Part shown: positions 47,681 through 54,562 of the stretch, piece by piece | How positions within the stretch are numbered: the first letter of the stretch is position 1 | How the letters are laid out: each line of letters opens with the position of its first letter | Origin: a virus | IMG/VR virus record: IMGVR_UViG_3300035117_000094 | Coordinates: 39,589 to 103,588 of that record | Direction: 5' to 3' (one strand) | Length of the DNA: 64,000 nucleotides | Notes under the pieces: model-generated | Databases searched by the model: none | What the model was told of the DNA's origin: nothing | Seen by the model: only the letters and a program-made list of their open reading frames with translations | Translations under genes and position numbers: made by a program

Positions 47681-48750
47681 GCCTTTCCTCCCTGGAACTG
47701 CCATCCTACGGGGAACAGCGCCTTGTACGTGTCCTCCCATTCCCGCCAGTGGCCCTCGATCGTGTTAGCGCGGGCCGTCTCCAGCGCGGCGGCCTTCATG
47801 CTGAAGCGAAGTTCATCATCGCCGGCCAGCAGGCTCAGGTAATTAAGCCACTCATGCTCCCGCTTAACCAGGAAGCCGTTCTCGCCGTGGCGGATGAAGC
47901 GCCTGTACGGCTCCACGTCGCTCGCGATGACGACGGCGCCGCGCGCCATGTACTCCAGCGCCTTGACGGGGGACTTGGCCCGGTTGAACTCCGTGCCGGC
48001 CAGCGGGGCGATGCCGATGTCGAAGTCGATCGCGCGGTAGTAGAGCTTCGGCCGCATGCACACCGGCAGCCACGGGACGTGGAAGGTCCGGTCGAACGGC
48101 GTCCCGGCCTCGCGGCGGAAGTCCACGCCGTTCACCCAGCAGTGCCACTGCGGGAACCGCTTCATGAACCGCGCCAGCGAGTTGCCGGGCACCGCCAGGT
48201 CCTTCTTGTGCGAGCTGCCGCCGGCCCAGCCGACCCTGGGGTGGCCCTGCCGGTCGTCGCTGGCCAGTCCCAGCACCCACTCCGGGATGTAGTTGGGCAG
48301 CACCGTGACGGGCACGTGCGGGGACATCTCGCGGTGCAGGTCGCCGAGGTACGGCGTCGTCACGGTGATCAGCGAGGCCGTGTCGCAGTACCGCTGGACC
48401 GCCTCGCGGATGTCGCCGCCCTCCTCGTAATGCTTGTACGCCGGGTTGCTGGGGTCGATGTGCCACACGTCGTCGTCGTTCTCGTACACCGTGCGCCGCT
48501 GCGGCGTGACCATCCGCCGCCACATGCCCAGCCCCTTGTAGCTGTTGACCCGCTGGGCGAGGAAGACGTCCGCCCCCTCGGCCTGGCCCGGGGAAGTCAG
48601 CAGCGGGTCGCCGGTTATCTCGTCACCGGCCAGGGCTGAGCAGAACGAGACGCTGGTATCCTCGCTGTGCTCGTTAACGGCCTTCAGCGGGACGTAGACA
48701 CGGTACCAGGTGCACCCGGAGCCGCCGTCGTGGGCCGCAAGGATCTTCAC
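47677..48750 (-). CDS. GT-B glycosyltransferase (GT4-like)
   Basis: 357 aa from ATG 48750. N-terminal domain MKILAAHDGGSGCTWYRVY and RRTVYENDDDVWHID; C-terminal domain PRVGWAGGSSHKKDL, FDIGIAPLAGTEFNRAKSP, VKALEYMARGAVVIASDVE (E-x7-E-type motif) and NGFLVK. This is the first gene of the minus-strand sugar island; a TAGCAT hexamer lies 12 nt upstream. Confidence 0.85.
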   Translation of the reverse strand: MKILAAHDGGSGCTWYRVYVPLKAVNEHSEDTSVSFCSALAGDEITGDPLLTSPGQAEGADVFLAQRVNSYKGLGMWRRMVTPQRRTVYENDDDVWHIDPSNPAYKHYEEGGDIREAVQRYCDTASLITVTTPYLGDLHREMSPHVPVTVLPNYIPEWVLGLASDDRQGHPRVGWAGGSSHKKDLAVPGNSLARFMKRFPQWHCWVNGVDFRREAGTPFDRTFHVPWLPVCMRPKLYYRAIDFDIGIAPLAGTEFNRAKSPVKALEYMARGAVVIASDVEPYRRFIRHGENGFLVKREHEWLNYLSLLAGDDELRFSMKAAALETARANTIEGHWREWEDTYKALFPVGWQFQGGKA

Positions 48751-48787
48751 ACGGGAATGCTACCCGACGACAGGTCGTTACCGGGAC

Positions 48788-49078
48788 ATGAGCATGAGCA
48801 CCTGCCCGCGCTGCGGGTACGAGGACCCGGACGCCCTCCGGGCGGGAGACACCCTGTACGGGTACTGCGGCGGCGAGTTCGGCCGGGACTCCTACGAGGA
48901 CAAGAAGGTGCTGGCCATCGGCGCTACCTGGGTCCTCGTGCAGTACGGCAGCGGGGCCACGGCCACCCGGGACGGCGACCCGCAGGAGCTGGCGCAGTAC
49001 CGGGTGAAGCGCTGCTGGTCATGCGATGAGCCAGTTCCTGCGGGCGGCGAGTGCCTGAACGGGTGCGACGGAGGGTAG
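48788..49078 (+). CDS. Zinc-ribbon-like protein on the opposite strand
   Basis: 96 aa from ATG 48788 (ATG 48794 is possible). Cys pairs occur at both ends: STCPRCGYEDPDALRAGD and KRCWSCDEPVPAGGECLNG. The centre is beta-rich (KVLAIGATWVLVQYGSGAT). The direction is opposite to all neighbours, and it is followed 10 bp later by a methyltransferase-like gene in the same direction, so the two form a small inserted unit. Confidence 0.6.
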   Translation: MSMSTCPRCGYEDPDALRAGDTLYGYCGGEFGRDSYEDKKVLAIGATWVLVQYGSGATATRDGDPQELAQYRVKRCWSCDEPVPAGGECLNGCDGG

Positions 49079-49081
49079 GCT
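49076..49081 (+). promoter_or_regulatory. Candidate -10 box (TAGGCT) for leaderless start at 49089
   Basis: TAGGCT, 7 nt (GGCCGTC), ATG. This hexamer partly overlaps the stop region of the preceding gene. Confidence 0.45.
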
Positions 49082-49088
49082 GGCCGTC

Positions 49089-49706
49089 ATGGAGATCATG
49101 ACCCTGGCGCAGCATCACGACGCGTGGCAGGCCCTCGTCGCCGGCCGGCTGTCCGGCCGTGCTGCCTGGCGCGGCGTAACCTGTCACCAGCACCCGGCTG
49201 ACCTGGCCCGCTGCGCGCGGCGCATCCGTGAGCTGAAGCCGCCGTGGCTGCTCCGGACCGCGATAGGCCGGGGCGGGACGATGGCGTTCCTCGCCGACAC
49301 GATGCGCAAGGTGAACCCGGAGAGCCGGTGCATGTTCGCGGACACTGAGCTGGAGCTGGTGAAGTGCCGCGTTAGCACGGGCACCCTGCCCGGCGCCGAG
49401 GTCTACATGGGCAGCACCGTCAGCCCCGTGCTTTTCCGGGAGTTCGCCAGGTTCGCGGGGGGCGAGCGCGGTATCGTCTTCCTCGGCGGTAACCGGGACG
49501 CGGGGCAGGTTACCGCCGAGCTGGACTTGTACGCGGCGCACGCGAGCTACCTGGTAGCAGAGGGCACTGCATGGGATAACCGCGTGACGGAGGCCCTCAG
49601 CACGTGGCTGGAGTCGCACCCTGAGTTCGCCGCCGACCCTGACCCGCAGCCGAGCCAGCACCCGGGCGGCTGGCTGCGACGGGTAAGCGACAGCGCGAGG
49701 GGCTAG
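49089..49706 (+). CDS. CmcI-like (cephalosporin hydroxylase / sugar O-methyltransferase family) protein
   Basis: 205 aa from ATG 49089. The order of segments resembles CmcI: PPWLLRTAIGRGGTMAFLA (normally IIE-G-GGS), SRCMFADTELELVKCRVST, YMGSTVSPVLFREFARF, then GIVFLGGNRDAGQVTAELD, LYAAHASYLVAEGTAW, and PEFAADP. In the family the last strand has D-x-D/H metal ligands; here it reads GGNRD, so the catalytic site is divergent. It is on the plus strand inside the minus-strand region; stop codons overlap with the next gene. Confidence 0.6.
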   Translation: MEIMTLAQHHDAWQALVAGRLSGRAAWRGVTCHQHPADLARCARRIRELKPPWLLRTAIGRGGTMAFLADTMRKVNPESRCMFADTELELVKCRVSTGTLPGAEVYMGSTVSPVLFREFARFAGGERGIVFLGGNRDAGQVTAELDLYAAHASYLVAEGTAWDNRVTEALSTWLESHPEFAADPDPQPSQHPGGWLRRVSDSARG

Positions 49707-49912
49707 GTCTGGCGCCAGGTCCCGGGGCCGTCAGGGAAACGCGAGACGGCTTCCAGGTCGTCGTGCTGGACAGGGCCGGAGCGCGCGTCCACCGACGCCC
49801 AGGGGCCGTAGCCCGTCTCCCTGTTGTGACGGCTGTCCGTGGCGCTGTAATGCGCCGTGTGCAGCTCGTGCCCGGGACCGGGGCGCCGGATGTGGCCTGC
49901 TACTTCAGCCAT
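49703..49912 (-). CDS. Small hypothetical protein
   Basis: 69 aa from ATG 49912. Polar with many His/Arg/Asp (GHIRRPGPGHELHTAHYSA, then TDSRHNRETGYGPWASVDA). Its stop overlaps that of the converging methyltransferase-like gene. Unknown function. Confidence 0.5.
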   Translation of the reverse strand: MAEVAGHIRRPGPGHELHTAHYSATDSRHNRETGYGPWASVDARSGPVQHDDLEAVSRFPDGPGTWRQT

Positions 49913-50206
49913 CTACTTCACCGTCTTCCACGCTGCCGCTGCCGGAGCGTAAGTCGTGTCCGAGCGGCTGGCCGTCCGCGCGGTCGTCGAGGAGCAGTCG
50001 TCGGCCTCCCCGGGCGTGAAGTCCAGGTCAGGGGAGACGTGCGGCTCGATGCTGATAGCCTGCGCGGAAAGCTCGGTCTGCTCCGACTCGGTGCCGGGGG
50101 CCTTGCCCCACGGGACCGCGTTGTCCACAGTGGCGCCAGCCGCCATGGACGCGCCGTAGCTAGGCCAACCCTTGCTCAGGTGCGATAGATCCTGGATCGG
50201 ACTCAC
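49913..50206 (-). CDS. Hypothetical head-region protein
   Basis: 97 aa from GTG 50206. It contains SHLSKGWPSYGASMAAGAT and AQAISIEPHVSPDLDFTPG, and ends in AYAPAAAAWKTVK-like sequence. It overlaps the upstream frame by 47 bp. Possibly a minor head protein by position. Confidence 0.5.
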   Translation of the reverse strand: MSPIQDLSHLSKGWPSYGASMAAGATVDNAVPWGKAPGTESEQTELSAQAISIEPHVSPDLDFTPGEADDCSSTTARTASRSDTTYAPAAAAWKTVK

Positions 50207-50357
50207 CTCCGTCAGGTGCTGGTTCGGGCGTGTTGCCGGGCGTAGGGCTGAAGGAGTCCGGGATGGCCGCGACCGGGTCCTGGCGGCCGAACAGCGGGCC
50301 GAACCCGCCGACGTGCGCGCCCGGAACCGCCCACTTCACCCCGGATACGTCCTTCAT
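50160..50357 (-). CDS. Small hypothetical protein
   Basis: 65 aa from ATG 50357. It starts MKDVSGVKWAVPGAHVGGF and is proline/glycine-rich after that. Its 5' end lies 3 bp after the next structural-region gene. The GVKWAVPGAHVGGFGPLFG stretch resembles small capsid-associated peptides, but no family is assigned. Confidence 0.5.
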   Translation of the reverse strand: MKDVSGVKWAVPGAHVGGFGPLFGRQDPVAAIPDSFSPTPGNTPEPAPDGGESDPGSIAPEQGLA

Positions 50358-50360
50358 GGC

Positions 50361-50882
50361 CTACAGGCCCTTCCCTGCGCCCCGGAGGCGCCCGTGGCCC
50401 AGGCCGCTGCTCGTCGGCCGGTTGCCCGCAAGTCCCGGAAGGGTCGGGCCGGTGGCGTACTTGGCCGACCCCTGGGTCCAGTCCTCGTCGCCGTCCACGT
50501 GCGCCTGCACGGTCACGTCCCGGTTGACGCCGCCGATGACCCCGAAGGGGTCGGTATAGGTGACGGACTCGCCGCCGCGAGCGGGCTGGGCGCCCGGGGT
50601 TCCGTCGAGCGTGGTCTGCGAGTGCTCGACCGTCTGCCCCGAGATGCCCTCGTAGGTCTGGTCGCTGACCTGGGTCACGTCGCCGGGGGTCCGCGAGCCG
50701 GCGGTGCCGGGAAGCCCGGTGCCCCCCAGGGCGGTATTCGCGCCGAAGATCGTGGCGGGCGTCGGGTCAGACGGAATGGTCGGCTCGGAGTTAACGCCCC
50801 GGCCGGAGTTCTTGCGAGCGGGAGCCTGCCGGGCAGGCTGGCCCATGCGCCCGGGGTTCTGCCCGTCCTGCACGGTTGCCAT
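50361..50882 (-). CDS. Structural-region protein, possibly decoration or scaffold-like
   Basis: 173 aa from ATG 50882. A disordered basic N-terminus (GRMGQPARQAPARKN) precedes Ser/Thr/Gly-rich sequence and a beta-like part (GVIGGVNRDVTVQAHVDGD). It lies two genes downstream of the capsid gene. A TACGCT hexamer lies 39 nt before its start (50921-50926), so it may have its own promoter. Function unknown. Confidence 0.5.
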   Translation of the reverse strand: MATVQDGQNPGRMGQPARQAPARKNSGRGVNSEPTIPSDPTPATIFGANTALGGTGLPGTAGSRTPGDVTQVSDQTYEGISGQTVEHSQTTLDGTPGAQPARGGESVTYTDPFGVIGGVNRDVTVQAHVDGDEDWTQGSAKYATGPTLPGLAGNRPTSSGLGHGRLRGAGKGL

Positions 50883-50920
50883 CGTGGTCGTTCCTTCCCT
50901 TGACAGGTGGTCCTACGACA

Positions 50921-50926
50921 AGCGTA
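50921..50926 (-). promoter_or_regulatory. Candidate -10 box (TACGCT) upstream of 50882 gene
   Basis: On the minus strand TACGCT is preceded at 17 nt by TTTCCC, a weak -35. It lies in the 70-bp gap between two head-region genes. Confidence 0.3.
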
Positions 50927-50952
50927 GCTGAGGTGCCCGTGACGGGAAAGCT

Positions 50953-51336
50953 CTAAAGCCGCTCGCCGTACTTGGTCATGAGCTGGACCTTCGACATGTC
51001 CCCTGCCGCCTCCGCCGTAAGCTCCGGGTCCTGGTGCAGCGCCCACCGGACCCAGGCGGCCTTCGTCGCGTTGCCCCACGGGCGCTTCATCGGCTCGTCG
51101 TCTTCCGGCACCGCCGGCTGCTGCTCTCCGGGCAGGCTGCCCCCGGGCGGTACCTCGCCCATGTACCAGGACGGCGGCTCGGCGGGAAGCTCCGCGACCG
51201 GCTCGCCCTCGGTGATGACCGCGTTGCCGAGGCGGACGATGTCATCCGCGATATGGTCGGGAACGCCCGTGATCACCATGTCGCAGTCGGCGGGGAACGG
51301 CACCATGAACGCGCACGTTGTGCGGATAGTCTTCAC
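50953..51336 (-). CDS. Hypothetical head protein
   Basis: 127 aa from GTG/ATG near 51336. Starts KTIRTTCAFMVPFPADCDM; the C-terminal ~35 residues (WGNATKAAWVRWALHQDPE, LTAEAAGDMSKVQLMTKYG) resemble a helix-extended SAP- or Rho-N-like module. It sits just after the capsid terminator, the usual place of head completion or decoration genes. Confidence 0.5.
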   Translation of the reverse strand: MKTIRTTCAFMVPFPADCDMVITGVPDHIADDIVRLGNAVITEGEPVAELPAEPPSWYMGEVPPGGSLPGEQQPAVPEDDEPMKRPWGNATKAAWVRWALHQDPELTAEAAGDMSKVQLMTKYGERL

Positions 51337-51361
51337 GCCTGGTCCTTTCAGGGGAAAGCAG

Positions 51362-51396
51362 GAGGCCCAGCACCAGGCTACCTGGTGCCGGGCCTC
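51362..51396 (-). terminator. Hairpin terminator after the major capsid gene
   Basis: A long stem, GAGGCCC(A)GCACCAGG / CCTGGTGC(C)GGGCCTC, with a 3-nt loop and one A-C mismatch. It lies 18 bp past the capsid stop. Confidence 0.75.
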
Positions 51397-51413
51397 GCAG
51401 CCAGCCGTGGGGC

Positions 51414-52787
51414 TTAGGTCGCGCCGCCCTGGAACAGCATGACCGGCTGGGACCGGGTGATGTTCGTCGGGGGGTTGAGCAGGTTCGCGTCCACGCGGAT
51501 CACGGCCCGGAACGAGACCAGGTCGGTCCCGAACGCGAAGTCGTCGCTGCGCTCGAAGCGCATGTCGCCGACAAGCCGGATCGCGTACTGCGAGAAGTCG
51601 CCGAAGGCCACCGACTTGTTGCCCACGCCGATGAGCGGCATGAACGGGTCGGCCACGATCGGCTTGCCGAGCAGCAGGTCCGGGGCGCCGAGGATGGTGC
51701 TCGGCTCCCAGATCGGCCGGCCGACGTTGTCGGTCAGCAACCGGAGCTGGCCGAGCGACTGGTCAGCGGCCAGCCAGTAGCAGGAGCGGCTCTGGCGGTA
51801 GGGCGCGATCACCGAGTACTGCAAGGTGACCAGGTCCTGGTAGCGGGGGCCGCCCTCGACCACGCCGTTGGCCGACGCGGCAGTACCGGAGATCGCGGCG
51901 ACGCCGGTCACCGCGACGGGTGCCTGCGTCAGCAGCGGGCCGGTGATGCCGGACCCTCCGTTGACCAGGACGTTGCCGACGATGTTGCCGAGCGAGCGCC
52001 CGGCCGAGGTCGCCAGGTAGCCGAGCAGGTTGACGCCCGTGTCGTCCAGCAGCTCGCGCGGCACCTGAACCAGGATGCCGAACTTGTTGGCGGTCAGGGT
52101 CTTCTGCGAGAAGACCGGGTCCGCTGCCTGGAGAGGGGCCGCCTGCTGGGCGGACAGGTTGGCGTACTGGTTGGCGCCCGTGAGCTGCCCGGTGTGCAGC
52201 GACACGACCGGCATCTGGATCGGCTCGCCGCCCTGGGTGTTCAGGACGGTCGGCCCGGTCTGCATGATGCCGCTGACCTCGACCAGGTAGCTGATGATCT
52301 GGTCGTAGAAGTCGATCGGCACGATGCCGGCGCCGGACGGGTTGGTGAACGACCCCGGGGTGCCGCCCGGGATGTAGTTGTCCAGGATGGTCCGGACCTC
52401 GGTCGGGTTGACCGGGCGGCCACTGGACAGGCGCCGGATCAGGCGGGAGTCGGCGGCCGGGATCGCGAAGCCCTCAGACTCGCGCTTCCAGACCTTGCGG
52501 ACTTCCTCGTTAAAGCGCCGCTCGACGGGAACGGCGCCAGCGACAGGCGCCCGTGAGCCGAAGTCCGCGTAAGCGGTAGTGGCCGCAGCCATCCGCTTCT
52601 CGTCTTCCATGATCTCGCGCTTGCGCTTGTCAAGGCTGTCGATCTCGGTGTGGAGGTTGCCGTACCGGACCTGCTCGTCGGGGGTCAGGCTGCGGTTCTC
52701 CGCCACCTGGACCTCGTGGAGGGCCTTGACCTGCTCCCACAGACCGAGTTCCTGCTCGTGGAGTCGCCGGGCGACATCGAGTGCCAC
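51414..52787 (-). CDS. Major capsid protein, HK97 fold
   Basis: 457 aa from GTG/ATG 52787. Residues 1-~105 form a coiled-coil delta domain (ARRLHEQELGLWEQVKALH, YGNLHTEIDSLDKRKREIM). The shell domain follows: FTNPSGAGIVPIDFYDQII, QMPVVSLHTG, VPRELLDDTGVNLLGYLAT, ACYWLAADQSL-type strand and KPIVADPFMPLIGVGNKSV, AFGDFSQYAIRLVGDMRFE. Terminators flank the gene on both sides. The protease upstream likely removes the delta domain. Confidence 0.9.
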   Translation of the reverse strand: MALDVARRLHEQELGLWEQVKALHEVQVAENRSLTPDEQVRYGNLHTEIDSLDKRKREIMEDEKRMAAATTAYADFGSRAPVAGAVPVERRFNEEVRKVWKRESEGFAIPAADSRLIRRLSSGRPVNPTEVRTILDNYIPGGTPGSFTNPSGAGIVPIDFYDQIISYLVEVSGIMQTGPTVLNTQGGEPIQMPVVSLHTGQLTGANQYANLSAQQAAPLQAADPVFSQKTLTANKFGILVQVPRELLDDTGVNLLGYLATSAGRSLGNIVGNVLVNGGSGITGPLLTQAPVAVTGVAAISGTAASANGVVEGGPRYQDLVTLQYSVIAPYRQSRSCYWLAADQSLGQLRLLTDNVGRPIWEPSTILGAPDLLLGKPIVADPFMPLIGVGNKSVAFGDFSQYAIRLVGDMRFERSDDFAFGTDLVSFRAVIRVDANLLNPPTNITRSQPVMLFQGGAT

Positions 52788-52840
52788 GGTGGATCCTTTC
52801 GATGAGGCATCTCGTCGCCGGCTCCATGCGAGCGGGTGCC

Positions 52841-52853
52841 CGCCGGCCTCGGC
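52841..52853 (-). promoter_or_regulatory. Shared 13-bp leader element (capsid copy)
   Basis: GCCGAGGCCGGCG on the minus strand, 54 nt before the capsid start, identical to 37412-37424 in the major tail leader. TACTCT lies upstream of it at 52869-52874 as a candidate -10. Confidence 0.5.
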
Positions 52854-52930
52854 AGTCTTACACTCTCAAGAGTAGGAACAGCGTCACGCTAGGCATAGAG
52901 CCGCAATAAAGTTACCTGACCGAGATATGA

Positions 52931-52967
52931 GGAAGCCCCGTGACGGTGCTCCCGTCACGGGGCTTCC
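52931..52967 (-). terminator. Hairpin terminator between protease and capsid genes
   Basis: A perfect 16-bp stem, GGAAGCCCCGTGACGG / CCGTCACGGGGCTTCC, with a 5-nt loop. It starts 7 bp after the protease stop. It isolates the capsid transcription unit from its upstream neighbour. Confidence 0.75.
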
Positions 52968-52973
52968 AGTGTC

Positions 52974-54494
52974 CTACGCGCTCATCAGCTCGCGCTCGAA
53001 CTCCATCTGCCGCTGCCGCATCCGCGCGATGTCCAGCCCCATCTGCGCCGGGGTGATCCCGCGCTCAGCCGGGGCCGCCGGCTTGTGGCCGTCCTCGTGG
53101 CCGTAGGGCAGCGCGCACGGCTGGCCGCCCGCGTCCTGGTCGCAGGTCGTGCCGTCAGCGGCGCCCTCGATCTCGGCGCCGTCCCGCGTCTCTGCGCCCT
53201 CCTGGCCGCCGGCGTCGCGCGAACCGGAGATTCGCATCGGCTCGTGCTCGCCCTCGTGGCCCATCACGCGACTGCACGGCAGCCCGCCAGAGCGCATCCA
53301 GCATGCCGGGGCACAGCCGTCCTCGTCGTCATGCCCCTTCGGCCGGACGCACGGCTCGCCGCCCGTCCACATGCGGCACAGGTCGTCGTAGCCGGTCAGC
53401 GCCGCGCGCAGCTCGGCCTCGGCCGGCGCGACGCGCTCGGCCGTTCCGGTGCCGGGGTCTCCGGCGCCCGGGGAAGCCTCTTCCGCCGCCACGGCCGGGG
53501 CATCGTCGTCGAACCGCCAGTTGCGCAGCGCCACGGCGGTGTCGTCCATCATGCGGCCCTCGGCCGACGCGTGGTCCAGCACCGGGATGGCGGACGGCCG
53601 GTCGGTGCGCCGGAAGAACTTGACTGCCTGCCCGGCAGCGAGGTAACTGCGGGCCTCGTCAACGGGGACGTCCACCCACCGGGCCAGCGACTCGACGGCG
53701 CCGGTCATGGACCGGGCAGCGGCGCTGGTGTCGAAGTAAGCGGGGTCCAGCACGGGGGCCGTGTCCTTGACGTTCACCTTGCGCAGGCTCCGGAGCGGGA
53801 AGTCGCCTAGCGTGACGCCCCAGGAGTCATCCTCGCCGGGAACCTCGCAGACGAAGGCGAACGAGCTGTACCGCACGTCGCGCCGCTCGACCAGCTCCAG
53901 CACGTCGGCCCGGGTCTTCGGGGGGTCCACGTCGTAGTGCATGCCGCGCTCATCGACCTCGATGCGCAGCGTGCCGGCGTCCGTAGTGCCCAGGACCATG
54001 TCATCGCGGTGGTTGTACCGGCAGACCACGCCGGGGAAGCCCGCATCCCGGGAGGCGTCGAACGCCCGAGGCTCGATGACCTCCATGAAGCCGCCGAGGC
54101 GACGGGACAGCTTGCCGAACACCGCCGCGTAACCGGTGATGTGCGGGGTGCCGCCCCCTTCGACCATGCGGAACTCGGGGGCCTCCTTGATGAACCGGAC
54201 CTCGGGGAACAGGCTCTCCAGTGACCGGCCGGTCTCCGAGGACTCGTCGTGATCGACGCCGTGCGCCTTGGCCGCCGCCAGCACCTTCGCCTTGGCCTGG
54301 CTGCCGAAGCGCGTCCCCTGGGCGATCCGCGAGAGGGCGTTGCGGACGTGAGGCGCGTCGTGGACGGGATAGTGCCGCCACTTGTCCGGCGTCTTGCCGC
54401 CCACCTTCTCGCCCTCGTGCCCCGGCTCGATGTAAGCGAATGCGGAGTCTGGCAGCGCAGCGCGCCCCTTGCCGCTTAGTACCGCCACCGTCAT
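52974..54494 (-). CDS. Prohead protease with N-terminal and C-terminal extra domains
   Basis: 506 aa from ATG 54494. Residues ~1-80 match a phage-associated helical domain (WRHYPVHDAPHVRNALSRI). The protease core is ~105-255: HITGYAAVFGKLSRR, VVCRYNHRDDMVLGTT (candidate His 162), DVRYSSFAFVCEVP (candidate Ser ~210), as in HK97 gp4-type peptidases (U35). The C-terminal ~140 residues carry three copies of C-x(3-4)-GGxPC-x(4)-GHxxxH (near 373, 394 and 451), probably zinc sites. The protease matures the capsid. Confidence 0.85.
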   Translation of the reverse strand: MTVAVLSGKGRAALPDSAFAYIEPGHEGEKVGGKTPDKWRHYPVHDAPHVRNALSRIAQGTRFGSQAKAKVLAAAKAHGVDHDESSETGRSLESLFPEVRFIKEAPEFRMVEGGGTPHITGYAAVFGKLSRRLGGFMEVIEPRAFDASRDAGFPGVVCRYNHRDDMVLGTTDAGTLRIEVDERGMHYDVDPPKTRADVLELVERRDVRYSSFAFVCEVPGEDDSWGVTLGDFPLRSLRKVNVKDTAPVLDPAYFDTSAAARSMTGAVESLARWVDVPVDEARSYLAAGQAVKFFRRTDRPSAIPVLDHASAEGRMMDDTAVALRNWRFDDDAPAVAAEEASPGAGDPGTGTAERVAPAEAELRAALTGYDDLCRMWTGGEPCVRPKGHDDEDGCAPACWMRSGGLPCSRVMGHEGEHEPMRISGSRDAGGQEGAETRDGAEIEGAADGTTCDQDAGGQPCALPYGHEDGHKPAAPAERGITPAQMGLDIARMRQRQMEFERELMSA

Positions 54495-54525
54495 TCCTTC
54501 CGTCAGCCTACGGCTATCGCTTTCC

Positions 54526-54554
54526 AGCGTAGGAACTAGTTACCCGTCGTGCAA
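54526..54554 (-). promoter_or_regulatory. Promoter: TTGCAC - 17 nt - TACGCT
   Basis: On the minus strand the -35 TTGCAC (54549-54554) and -10 TACGCT (54526-54531) have ideal 17-nt spacing. They lie between the portal stop and the protease start, leaving a leader of about 25 nt that contains GGAAGGA. Confidence 0.6.
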
Positions 54555-54562
54555 TGCCCTGC

